Counted from the stretch's first letter, positions 1 through 5,095 are shown. The stretch: DNA of 5,095 nucleotides from Chloroflexota bacterium (GCA_009839775.1 VXOZ01000238.1:1-5095); one strand, 5' to 3'. The notes: generated by a model from the sequence alone, not told the origin. Program-made: numbers and translations.

Positions 1-132
1 GACTATGGGGATTAGGATGAAGTCTCTCGATTTCTACGACAGCGCTACCGTCTACCGACTTGCCTAGAGTGATAGCTCTCATTGTTCATTTCAAAGGTAT
101 GAACGCGGTGAAGGACTGCCGCTAGCACGCGG

Positions 133-177
133 GCGCAGAGCCTGCTCCGTACTTGATACGGGGTTGCAAACCTGCGC
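133..177. repeat. Hairpin repeat type A, imperfect copy
   Basis: The core CCGTA (147-151), loop CTTGA, TACGG (157-161) is a perfect 5-bp hairpin. It is flanked by a second inverted pair, GCGCAG (133-138) and CTGCGC (172-177). An 18-nt stretch at 147-164 is identical to 1112-1129 in the perfect copy downstream of the hydrolase gene. The left arm has diverged here (CTCC instead of CCCC), so this copy folds less stably. It looks like a short dispersed intergenic repeat of the REP or MITE class. No protein that could move it is encoded in the window. Confidence 0.7.
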
Positions 178-194
178 TACCCTTCACCTATAGT
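164..194 (+). promoter_or_regulatory. Possible sigma-70-like promoter for the hydrolase gene
   Basis: TTGCAA at 164-169 and TATAGT at 189-194 resemble -35 and -10 boxes. The 19-nt spacer is longer than the usual 17. They lie about 100 nt upstream of the preferred start codon. The -35 candidate lies inside the type A repeat. This is a pattern match only, and chance is a real alternative. Confidence 0.2.
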
Positions 195-282
195 GAGTAT
201 TTGGGTCTAAAATCTAAAGTAGGCGCAAAGCGGAGCCACAATCACCGCGCGGAAAGCGGCCGCGTGTGCGCAGTTAAGTGTA

Positions 283-288
283 GGGAGG
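283..288 (+). promoter_or_regulatory. Ribosome binding site that fixes the hydrolase start
   Basis: GGGAGG ends 8 nt before the ATG at 297. The same reading frame is open further upstream to 153, but that stretch overlaps the type A repeat, encodes no family-like sequence and has no comparable Shine-Dalgarno site. The site therefore supports the 238-residue protein over the 286-residue reading. Confidence 0.8.
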
Positions 289-296
289 AAACAGCG

Positions 297-1013
297 ATGG
301 CAGCGAATGGCATATCGATTACGTGGCTGGGACACGCCGCGTTCAGCATCGTGACGCCGGAGGATAAGGTCGTGCTCATCGACCCGTTCCTCGAGGGCAA
401 CCCCGCGTGTCCCGCAGACCTCAAGGAACCCGATAGTGTAGACGTCATCCTCATCACCCACGGCCACGGCGACCACTTAGGAGACGCGGTGTCCATAGCG
501 CGTCGCACCGAGCCGGAGGCTGTGGTCACGACGGCGGACATTGCCAATTGGCTGGGGCAGCAGGACGTAGCCAATGTTGTAGGAATGAATAAGGGCGGTA
601 CGATTCACGTGGCCGATCTGGCCGTGATGATGGTGCACGCCGAACATACCAGCACCATCATGGACGGCGACACGCTGATACCGGCGGGCGAGAGCGTCGG
701 CTATGTGGTCACGTTCTCAAATGGGTTGAAGCTCTACGTGGCCGGTGATACGGCGCTCTTTGGCGACATGGCCTTGATCGGTCGCCGCTATCGTCCCGAC
801 GCGGCGCTTCTGCCGATTGGCGACCACTTTACGATGGGGCCGGACGACGCCGCGGAAGCCTGCCGCCTGCTCGGCGTACAGCGCGTCATCCCCTGCCACT
901 ACGGTACCTTCCCCTTGCTCACAGGCACGCCGGACGCATTCCGCGCCGCGGCACAGGACATCAGCGGCTTGGAAATCTGTGTGATGCAACCGGGAAAGAC
1001 GATCTCCCTATAG
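297..1013 (+). CDS. UPF0173-family metal-dependent hydrolase (metallo-beta-lactamase fold)
   Basis: A 238-residue, probably cytoplasmic enzyme of the metallo-beta-lactamase superfamily, in the branch that includes UPF0173 proteins and is related to UlaG-type lactonases. Visible motifs: an N-terminal WLGHAAF strand with His13; the metal-binding HGHGDH at 55-60 followed by LGD; His114 and His117 in a VHAEH segment; the bridging Asp151 in AGDT; the family-typical LLPIGDHFTMGP at 171-182; and a final metal ligand, His201, in PCHYGTF. All expected ligands for a two-metal site are present, so the enzyme should be active. No signal peptide or membrane segment is seen. Length is close to the usual 225-240 residues. 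The start at 297 is chosen from its strong ribosome binding site and family length. The gene stands alone between two copies of the same hairpin repeat, so context gives no hint of substrate, and the family has no firmly established physiological reaction. Confidence 0.92.
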   Translation: MAANGISITWLGHAAFSIVTPEDKVVLIDPFLEGNPACPADLKEPDSVDVILITHGHGDHLGDAVSIARRTEPEAVVTTADIANWLGQQDVANVVGMNKGGTIHVADLAVMMVHAEHTSTIMDGDTLIPAGESVGYVVTFSNGLKLYVAGDTALFGDMALIGRRYRPDAALLPIGDHFTMGPDDAAEACRLLGVQRVIPCHYGTFPLLTGTPDAFRAAAQDISGLEICVMQPGKTISL

Positions 1014-1015
1014 AA

Positions 1016-1082
1016 ACCTTTGCAGAACCCAGTCCTGTAGGCGAGATTTTTCCCTCTCTCTGGGGAGACCTTTGCATAACCC
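1016..1082. repeat. Pair of 15-nt direct repeats, 52 bp apart
   Basis: ACCTTTGCAGAACCC at 1016-1030 and ACCTTTGCATAACCC at 1068-1082 match at 14 of 15 positions. The first begins three bases after the hydrolase stop codon. Between them lies a T-run (about 1047-1051) and a CCCTCTC-type core. They may be remnants of composite intergenic repeats. The T-run lacks a convincing stem before it, so I do not call a terminator. Confidence 0.6.
1050..1068. repeat. Diverged single copy of the CCCTCTCC-type hairpin
   Basis: TTCCCTCTC at 1050-1058 is identical to 3590-3598 in the tandem array after tmk. It is followed by the same TGGG loop (1061-1064) and a shortened stem, TCTC 1057-1060 with GAGA 1065-1068. 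Only four base pairs survive, so this is probably a decayed copy of the element that is intact at 3592-3611. Confidence 0.45.
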
Positions 1083-1104
1083 GTGCCGGCAGAAGGCTAG
1101 ACCT

Positions 1105-1133
1105 CCTCACCCCGTACTTGATACGGGGTGAGG
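1105..1133. repeat. Hairpin repeat type A, perfect copy
   Basis: A perfect 12-bp inverted repeat, CCTCACCCCGTA (1105-1116) and TACGGGGTGAGG (1122-1133), separated by the 5-nt loop CTTGA. The core is identical over 18 nt to 147-164. Such a stem would fold strongly in RNA, but no T-run follows it, so it is not a standard intrinsic terminator. It could still mark the 3' end of the hydrolase transcript or shield it from exonucleases (inference). Its position, about 90 bp after one gene and 107 bp before the next, is typical of REP-like elements. Confidence 0.85.
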
Positions 1134-1239
1134 GCAAATCCTCAGCGGTGTACCATTAAGGTGAAAGGTACTCGCCCGGCACTATCGCAGCACCCTGGAA
1201 ATTGCACTGCCGCCACTGACAAGGAGCAACCAAGCGAGC

Positions 1240-2673
1240 ATGGAATCAGCACCAATCAAGTTCGGCACCGACGGCTGGCGCGCCATCATCGGCGCCGACT
1301 ATACCGTCGCTAACGTGCGCTTGCTCACGCAGGCGGTTGCCCAATACTGGCTGACAGCGCATCCAGCAGAAGCGGAACGGGGCTTTATCGTTGCCTACGA
1401 CACCCGCTTCAACGCCGAGATGTTTGCCGCGGCAGCAGCCGAAGTGCTGGCGGGCAACGGCATTCCCGTGGCGCTCACCGACGCGCCGACGCCCACGCCG
1501 GTCTTCGCCCACGCCATCGTCAACCGCCAGGCCGGCGGCGGAATCACGCTCACGGCGAGTCATAATCCGTTTGACTACCAGGGGTACAAGGTGCGATCCG
1601 GGTACGGCGGCGCCACACCGCCGGAGGAGTTAGCCGAAATCGAGAAGCTCCTTGGCGGGCTGCATCCCCGCGACGTGCGCTCCCTGTCCATCGCCCAAGC
1701 CGAGCAACAGGGTCTGTGCGAGCGGTTTGATCCCGCTCCCGCGTATCTGACGCACATCGGCCGGCTGCTCGATCTCGAGGGTCTGCGCGCGTGGGACGGT
1801 ACGCTGGTGGTGGACGTGATGTATGGGGCCGGCCGCGATTGGTTCAGCAATATCCTCCAAGGCGGCTCATTGCGAGTTTACGATCTCCACAACGAACGCA
1901 ATCCCATGTTCCCCGGCTTGCACAACCCAGAGCCGATTCCCGGCAATCTGCAGGACCTCTTTGGCCTCGTGCCGCGCATGGGGGCGCAGTTGGGTCTCGC
2001 CACTGATGGCGACGCCGACCGTCTCGGCGCGTGCGACGAAGACGGTGGCTTCCTGAACCAACTTACCGTCATGTCTTTGCTGGCGCTCTACCTGCTGGAA
2101 GTGCGCGGTCAGCGCGGTCCGATAGTGAAGACGTTTACATCAAGTACCATGCTCAACGGTCTCGGCGAGCGCTTCGACGTGCCGGTGCACGAGACGCCGG
2201 TGGGCTTCAAGTACGTGGCCCCCAAGATGCTGGAGACAGATGCGCTCCTGGGCGGCGAGGAAAGCGGCGGCTATGCCTTTCGCGGTCACGTGCCGGAACG
2301 CGACGGCATCCTGGCGGGACTCTTCCTGCTGGACTACGTGGTGCAGTCCGGACGCTCGCCTGCGGAACTGGTGGAACATCTCTTCGACTTGGTGGGGCCG
2401 CACCATTACGACCGCCTCGACCTGGACTTCCCGCAGGAGGAACGCGCGCACATCGCGGCGCGCATTCAGGCCTGCGAGCCAACGAAGCTTGCGAATGGCG
2501 AGGTGGTCAACCGTCGCACTGAGGACGGTTTTCACTACGCACTGCACGACGGCGCCTGGGTGTGCGTGCGCTTTTCCGGCACGGAGCCCATCATGCGCAT
2601 CTACGCCGAGGCGGAGAGCGAGGCGCGCGTACAAGCCCTCATCCAAGCCGCGCGGGCCTTGGCGGGGGTGTAA
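1240..2673 (+). CDS. Phosphoglucomutase/phosphomannomutase family protein
   Basis: A 477-residue cytoplasmic alpha-D-phosphohexomutase, which moves a phosphate between C6 and C1 of a hexose through a phosphoserine enzyme. All four family motifs are present in order: the N-terminal FGTDGWRA at 8-15; the catalytic loop TASHNP at 105-110 with Ser107 as phosphate carrier; the Mg-binding loop TDGDADR at 255-261 with Asp256, Asp258 and Asp260; the sugar-specificity loop GEESGG at 339-344; and the phosphate-binding RFSGTEP at 444-450. Length fits the family (about 450-480). The specificity loop and following HVPERDGI suggest a glucose-type or dual-specificity enzyme, but the preferred sugar cannot be settled from sequence alone. 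The ATG at 1240 lies 13 nt after AAGGAG (1221-1226), a slightly long spacing, and gives the expected short lead into the first motif. Likely roles are glycogen, trehalose or envelope sugar-nucleotide synthesis. It is not obviously co-transcribed with its neighbours. Confidence 0.95.
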   Translation: MESAPIKFGTDGWRAIIGADYTVANVRLLTQAVAQYWLTAHPAEAERGFIVAYDTRFNAEMFAAAAAEVLAGNGIPVALTDAPTPTPVFAHAIVNRQAGGGITLTASHNPFDYQGYKVRSGYGGATPPEELAEIEKLLGGLHPRDVRSLSIAQAEQQGLCERFDPAPAYLTHIGRLLDLEGLRAWDGTLVVDVMYGAGRDWFSNILQGGSLRVYDLHNERNPMFPGLHNPEPIPGNLQDLFGLVPRMGAQLGLATDGDADRLGACDEDGGFLNQLTVMSLLALYLLEVRGQRGPIVKTFTSSTMLNGLGERFDVPVHETPVGFKYVAPKMLETDALLGGEESGGYAFRGHVPERDGILAGLFLLDYVVQSGRSPAELVEHLFDLVGPHHYDRLDLDFPQEERAHIAARIQACEPTKLANGEVVNRRTEDGFHYALHDGAWVCVRFSGTEPIMRIYAEAESEARVQALIQAARALAGV

Positions 2674-2692
2674 GGAGACGGTAGTGTGTTGC

Positions 2693-2769
2693 TGTCATTC
2701 CGAGGAGTGAAACGACGAGGAATCTAGAGTGCAGGGATTCTTAGATTCCTCGCTACGCTCGGAATGACA
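2693..2769. repeat. 77-bp compound palindrome (type B)
   Basis: The outer arms TGTCATTCCGAG (2693-2704) and CTCGGAATGACA (2758-2769) are a perfect 12-bp inverted repeat. The inner arms CGAGGAATCTA (2716-2726) and TAGATTCCTCG (2742-2752) are a perfect 11-bp pair around a 15-nt loop. The spacers between inner and outer arms differ: 11 nt on the left, 5 nt on the right. Each half also has its own ATTCC/GGAAT pair, so the element could fold as one long hairpin or two small ones. Similar TGTCATTCCGAG...GAGGAATCT elements recur between genes of several bacterial groups (from memory). It fills the gap between the mutase stop and tmk, with no T-run. Confidence 0.85.
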
Positions 2770-2796
2770 TTCTAAAGGCAAGCGGGTTGAGAGCGC

Positions 2797-3447
2797 ATGG
2801 TGACTACGGGGTACGGCTATTTCATTACGTTCGAAGGCGTCGAAGGTTCCGGCAAGACCACCCAAGTGGAGTTGCTCGCCGACCGCCTGCGGCAGTCCGG
2901 GCGTGCGGTGGTCACCACACGCGAACCCGGCGGCACGCCCATCAGCGACCGCATTCGCGCCGTGGTGCTGGACCGGCAAAACGTCGAGATCCATCCGCAC
3001 ACCGAGGCGCTGCTCATGTGCGCCGCCCGCGCGCAGCTTGTGCATGAAGTCATCTGGCCGGCACTTAACGCCGGGCATATCGTCATCTGCGACCGTTACA
3101 GCGATTCGACCTTTGCGTATCAGGGCTACGCCCGGGGCCAGGACTTGGCGACATTGCGCACACTCAACGCTTTTGCTACCGGCGGCCTGGTGCCCGACCT
3201 AACGATTCTGCTCGATCTGCCCGTGGAGGACGGTCTGCAGCGTCGTTTCGGCGCCGGCGCCTCTGCGGCATCAACTAACCGCATGGACCGGCTTGACCTG
3301 GAATTCCATCGGAAAGTCGCTGCCGGCTACCACGCCCTGGCCCAAGCCGAACCGGACCGCTGGCGATTAGTTGACGCGCAAGGCTCGGTTGACGACGTAG
3401 CCGCGGCAATTTGGGGATTTGCAGCCGCTGCCTTGAATTGTTCGTGA
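2797..3447 (+). CDS. tmk: Thymidylate kinase (dTMP kinase)
   Basis: A 216-residue cytoplasmic P-loop kinase that phosphorylates dTMP to dTDP with ATP, an essential step in dTTP synthesis. Motifs in order: FITFEGVEGSGKTTQ at 9-23 with the P-loop GVEGSGKT (14-21); the TREPGGTP signature at 41-48; the DRYSDSTFAYQG substrate-binding segment at 99-110; LVPDLTILLDLP at 131-142; and a lid region with Arg149, Arg150, Arg162 and Arg165 in an NRMDRLD stretch. The P-loop has no arginine while the lid is basic, the arrangement of the E. coli type. Length is normal. The ATG at 2797 has only a poor Shine-Dalgarno match nearby, and a GTG directly after it (2800) is an equally placed alternative. The gene ends in tandem stops, TGA TAG, at 3445-3450. 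The DNA polymerase delta-prime gene often found near tmk is not next to it here. Confidence 0.96.
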   Translation: MVTTGYGYFITFEGVEGSGKTTQVELLADRLRQSGRAVVTTREPGGTPISDRIRAVVLDRQNVEIHPHTEALLMCAARAQLVHEVIWPALNAGHIVICDRYSDSTFAYQGYARGQDLATLRTLNAFATGGLVPDLTILLDLPVEDGLQRRFGAGASAASTNRMDRLDLEFHRKVAAGYHALAQAEPDRWRLVDAQGSVDDVAAAIWGFAAAALNCS

Positions 3448-3478
3448 TAGAGTCTACGCATGAGGATTCAGATTGTTG

Positions 3479-3628
3479 TTGCCGGCGGTTCCCTCTCCTG
3501 GGGCAGAGGATTACTGGGTCCCGACCTTGCCGGCGGCAGTTCCCTCTCCCTGGGAAGATGACTAGTGGGCCCGACCATGCTGGCGGCGATTCCCTCTCCT
3601 GGGGGAGAGGGTTAGGGTGAGGGGTCGG
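3479..3628. repeat. Three tandem degenerate copies of a 48-52-bp unit (type C)
   Basis: The units are 3479-3526, 3527-3576 and 3577-3628. Each opens with TTGCCGGCGG or a close variant (ATGCTGGCGG in the third) and continues with TTCCCTCTCC and a G-run. Units 1 and 2 close with CCCGACC, whereas unit 3 closes with GGGGTCGG. The central stem is intact only in unit 3; it is reduced to five outer pairs in unit 1 and broken in unit 2. CCGACC at the end of unit 2 (3571-3576) is the inverse of GGTCGG at the end of unit 3 (3623-3628), so unit 3 is also framed by a 6-bp inverted repeat. The pattern fits local duplication of an intergenic palindrome followed by decay. Confidence 0.75.
3592..3611. repeat. 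Intact 8-bp hairpin inside tandem unit 3
   Basis: CCCTCTCC (3592-3599), loop TGGG, GGAGAGGG (3604-3611) is a perfect inverted repeat. It is followed by TTAGGGTGAGGGG, and the GGGTGAGGG part (3615-3623) also occurs at the right edge of the perfect type A hairpin (1126-1134). There is no T-run after it, so a role as intrinsic terminator for tmk is doubtful. Confidence 0.75.
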
Positions 3629-3699
3629 AAATCCCTTGTAGTTCTAGGGCATGTTTGATGTACGTAACCACGTTGAGAGTGCTGGTAAGTGAGAAGATG

Positions 3700-3743
3700 G
3701 ATTCCGCGCCCCGCGCCGGGGCGGACGTGCGCGGGAATGACGG
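3700..3743. repeat. GATTCC...GGAATGACGG palindrome (type D)
   Basis: ATTCC (3701-3705) pairs with GGAAT (3734-3738), and GCGC 3706-3709 can pair with GCGC 3729-3732 around one bulged G. Alternatively an inner hairpin forms from CGCCCC (3707-3712) and GGGGCG (3718-3723). The ends GATTCC and GGAATGAC are the same as those of the right half of the compound palindrome before tmk, although the interior is different and much richer in GC. Confidence 0.65.
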
Positions 3744-3769
3744 ATTAAGTCACCGTTCTGCCTAGGTCC

Positions 3770-3775
3770 AAGGAG
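3770..3775 (+). promoter_or_regulatory. Ribosome binding site of the ABC ATPase gene
   Basis: AAGGAG ends 9 nt before the ATG at 3785. It is among the best Shine-Dalgarno sites in the window and supports this start, which places the Walker A motif at residue 38, normal for the family. Confidence 0.8.
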
Positions 3776-3784
3776 AGAAATCCC

Positions 3785-4648
3785 ATGAGCGAAGAAGCCA
3801 TTCGCGTTGCGGGCGTCAGCTACGCCTATGGCGACGTGAAGGCGGTGGATGACGTTAGCTTTAGCGTCGCGCAGGGTGAGGTGTTGGGCTTTCTGGGGCC
3901 GAATGGCGCGGGCAAGTCCACCACTATCAAGCTGCTCACCGGCCAGATGCGCCCGCAGAGCGGCGAGATTGCAATTCTGGGCATGGACGTTGCCAAAGAT
4001 CGTGACGCCATTCAAGGCCGCATCGGCGTCTGCTTTGAGGAAAAGAACCTCTACCTCAATCTCTCCGCCAAGGAGAATCTGCGCTTCTTCGCCCGGCTCT
4101 TTGGGATTCGTGATTTCGATCCCACGCCGTTGCTGCAGCGGGTCGGCCTGGCCGACCGTGCCGACGACCGCGTGAAGGGCTATTCCAAAGGCATGCAGCA
4201 GCGCCTCATGGTCGCCCGGTGTTTGCTGAACAATCCCGACATACTCTTCCTCGATGAGCCGACCGACGGGCTCGATCCGGTCTCCTCGCAGGCTATTCGC
4301 CGCGTGATCGAGGAAGAAGCCGCGCGCGGCGCGGCGATTCTGCTTACCACACATGACATGGACGAGGCCGACAAGCTCTCGGACCGTGTGGCGTTCATCA
4401 ACGACGGCAAAATCGCGGCGCTGGACACGCCGGAGAACCTCAAGCTCGCCCACGGCCAGCGGTCGGTGCGGGTGCGTATCCGTGAAAACGGTGAGATCCG
4501 CGAGCAGGTGGTGCCGCTGGACGCCAGCGACACCGGCGACCAACTGAAAGCCGTGGTGGGCGCGGAGGGCTTGCTGACCATTCATACGGAAGAGGCGACC
4601 CTGGAAGCCGTCTTCATCACCCTCACGGGCAGAGGACTGCAGGAATGA
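3785..4648 (+). CDS. ABC transporter ATP-binding protein (DrrA/NatA-like)
   Basis: A 287-residue nucleotide-binding subunit that would sit on the inner face of the membrane and power an ABC-2-type permease. Motifs: Walker A GPNGAGKST at 38-46; signature YSKGMQQR at 133-140 in place of LSGGQ; Walker B ILFLDEP at 153-159 with catalytic Glu158; D-loop DGLDP at 161-165; and switch His190. At the Q-loop, where Gln is usual, the sequence is VCFEEKNLY (82-90), putting Glu at 85. All other catalytic residues are intact. The C-terminal part from about 225 is a small accessory domain ending in the ATLEAVFITLTGR pattern typical of DrrA/NatA-like exporters. The gene is followed after 65 bp by a permease start on the same strand, so the two are probably one operon. 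The cargo cannot be told from sequence; drugs, lipids, sodium or polysaccharide are all known for relatives. Confidence 0.94.
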   Translation: MSEEAIRVAGVSYAYGDVKAVDDVSFSVAQGEVLGFLGPNGAGKSTTIKLLTGQMRPQSGEIAILGMDVAKDRDAIQGRIGVCFEEKNLYLNLSAKENLRFFARLFGIRDFDPTPLLQRVGLADRADDRVKGYSKGMQQRLMVARCLLNNPDILFLDEPTDGLDPVSSQAIRRVIEEEAARGAAILLTTHDMDEADKLSDRVAFINDGKIAALDTPENLKLAHGQRSVRVRIRENGEIREQVVPLDASDTGDQLKAVVGAEGLLTIHTEEATLEAVFITLTGRGLQE

Positions 4649-4713
4649 CGGCCTGCTGACGAGAAATACCTGCGACCGAGGACTGTAAGCGTGATACGCA
4701 GAGGACAAAAAAC

Positions 4714-5095
4714 ATGAGCGCCCAAGTCTCACGCGCCGCCATTATTTGGGCGATCGTGCGCAAAGACCTCCGCGAGTACAGCCGCGAGCGGTTCTTCGTG
4801 GTGATCACCGTCATTAGCATTCTGATCTACGGCATTGCTTTCTGGCTGATGCCGAGCAGCGTGGACGAGTCCTTTGCCGTTGGCATCCACCAGACCGGCA
4901 TGGATGAGATTTTTGCGGCGGCTATGGGCGATCAAGGCGTAGGCATTGAGCTTGTGCAGTTTGAAACGGTAGCAGCGCTGGAGGCGGCGCTCGGCATGGT
5001 CGACGCGGAGCCCGAAGAGCCGCTTGCCATCGGGCTGGCGTTCCCCGATGACTTCCTGCAGCGTGTCGCCGCCGGACAGCAGACCACGGTGCGCG
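4714..5095 (+). CDS. ABC-2-type transporter permease, N-terminal part (cut by window edge)
   Basis: The first 127 codons are present with no stop before the right edge. The ATG at 4714 follows AGAGGA (4700-4705) at a suitable distance. The protein begins with a cytoplasmic stretch containing RKDLREYSRERF (16-27), a charged lead-in typical of ABC-2 permeases, then one strong hydrophobic segment at about 28-46 (FVVITVISILIYGIAFWLM). What follows from about 47 is soluble in character (VGIHQTGMDEIF, AIGLAFPDDFLQRV). This matches relatives in which a large extracytoplasmic domain separates helix 1 from the remaining helices. It is very likely the membrane partner of the ATPase just upstream. The substrate is unknown, and the remaining helices lie outside the window. 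Confidence 0.82.
   Translation, partial: MSAQVSRAAIIWAIVRKDLREYSRERFFVVITVISILIYGIAFWLMPSSVDESFAVGIHQTGMDEIFAAAMGDQGVGIELVQFETVAALEAALGMVDAEPEEPLAIGLAFPDDFLQRVAAGQQTTVR

Larger units (their letters stand above)
1..296. other. Leader region with no assignable gene
   Basis: No convincing gene is visible before the hydrolase. One + frame is open from the left edge to a TAG at 65-67, so up to 21 residues of an upstream gene's C-terminus could be present, but the peptide is too short to recognise. A 6-bp inverted repeat with a 9-nt loop (GTTCAT 84-89, ATGAAC 99-104) is weak and not followed by a T-run. The rest is a hairpin repeat at 133-177 and AT-richer sequence at about 185-220 that may hold a promoter. 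Confidence 0.5.
3448..3784. other. Repeat-filled intergenic region between tmk and the ABC genes
   Basis: This 337-bp gap has no credible gene. A short open frame crosses it (to 3620), but its peptide only translates the repeat units and matches no family. From left to right it holds about 28 bp of plain sequence, a three-unit tandem array (3479-3628), about 70 bp with nothing recognised, a GATTCC...GGAATGAC palindrome (3700-3743), and the ribosome binding site of the ABC ATPase. A promoter for the ABC genes probably lies here, but no box pair stands out. Confidence 0.65.

Noticed and set aside
1..67. The C-terminal tail of an upstream gene (frame open to TAG at 65-67)
   Set aside because: Twenty-one codons without recognisable sequence is within what chance allows, and no neighbouring evidence helps.
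153..296. An N-terminal extension of the hydrolase by 48 residues
   Set aside because: It overlaps the hairpin repeat, looks unlike the family, and the strong ribosome binding site at 283-288 supports the start at 297.
1031..1052. An intrinsic terminator after the hydrolase (T-run at about 1047-1051)
   Set aside because: Only a three-base stem (CCT/AGG) precedes the T-run, which is too weak to call.
1128..1313. A 61-codon open frame leading into the mutase gene
   Set aside because: It begins inside the type A repeat, overlaps the mutase in another frame, and is very rich in Arg and His without any recognisable motif.
2140..2646. A 168-codon open frame on the - strand within the mutase gene
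   Set aside because: It is opposite the conserved metal, sugar and phosphate-binding motifs of the mutase and shows no features of its own.
3411..3620. A 69-codon open frame after tmk
   Set aside because: It is a translation of the tandem repeats; the 48- and 50-bp unit lengths do not keep a constant frame, and there is no family match by eye.
3479..3628. A CRISPR array
   Set aside because: The repeat units are contiguous with no unique spacers, the repeats are strongly degenerate, and no cas gene is present.
4689..4699. A small hairpin (GCGT, loop GAT, ACGC) just before the permease ribosome binding site
   Set aside because: A 4-bp stem is expected by chance in a GC-rich region; there is no sign of a regulatory element.
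3644..4732. A 362-codon open frame on the - strand across the ABC ATPase gene
   Set aside because: It lies opposite a gene with complete ATPase motifs, its peptide shows no domain, and long antisense frames are common in GC-rich coding DNA.

Overview
The window reads as an ordinary stretch of a GC-rich bacterial chromosome. All five recognisable genes are on the + strand: a UPF0173-type metallo-beta-lactamase-fold hydrolase, a phosphoglucomutase/phosphomannomutase-family enzyme, thymidylate kinase (tmk), an ABC transporter ATPase, and the start of an ABC-2-type permease that runs off the right edge. Protein style and the short palindromic repeats between genes resemble environmental Chloroflexota genomes. 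That assignment is recall-based inference and was not tested.

Layout: 1-296 is a leader with no assignable gene, holding one imperfect copy of a CCGTA-CTTGA-TACGG hairpin repeat. 297-1013 is the hydrolase. 1014-1239 is repeat-rich and includes a perfect 12-bp-stem copy of the same hairpin. 1240-2673 is the phosphohexomutase. 2674-2796 holds a 77-bp compound palindrome. 2797-3447 is tmk. 3448-3784 has no gene but carries three tandem degenerate copies of a roughly 50-bp unit, then a GATTCC...GGAATGAC palindrome. 3785-4648 is the ABC ATPase, and 4714-5095 is its probable permease partner.

Function: the mutase (sugar-phosphate interconversion for glycogen or cell-envelope precursors) and tmk (dTDP synthesis) are housekeeping enzymes, and the hydrolase has no assigned substrate. 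The ATPase and permease form a two-gene exporter-type module. The other three genes look like independent units, because each gap between them is over 100 bp and carries a palindrome. The only repeat-free gap is the 65-bp one inside the ABC pair.

I found no defence system, mobile gene, CRISPR array, RNA gene or clearly new protein system. The most notable non-coding signal is at least four palindrome types packed into four intergenic gaps, including a tandem array in which only the last unit keeps its stem and two types that share end sequences.
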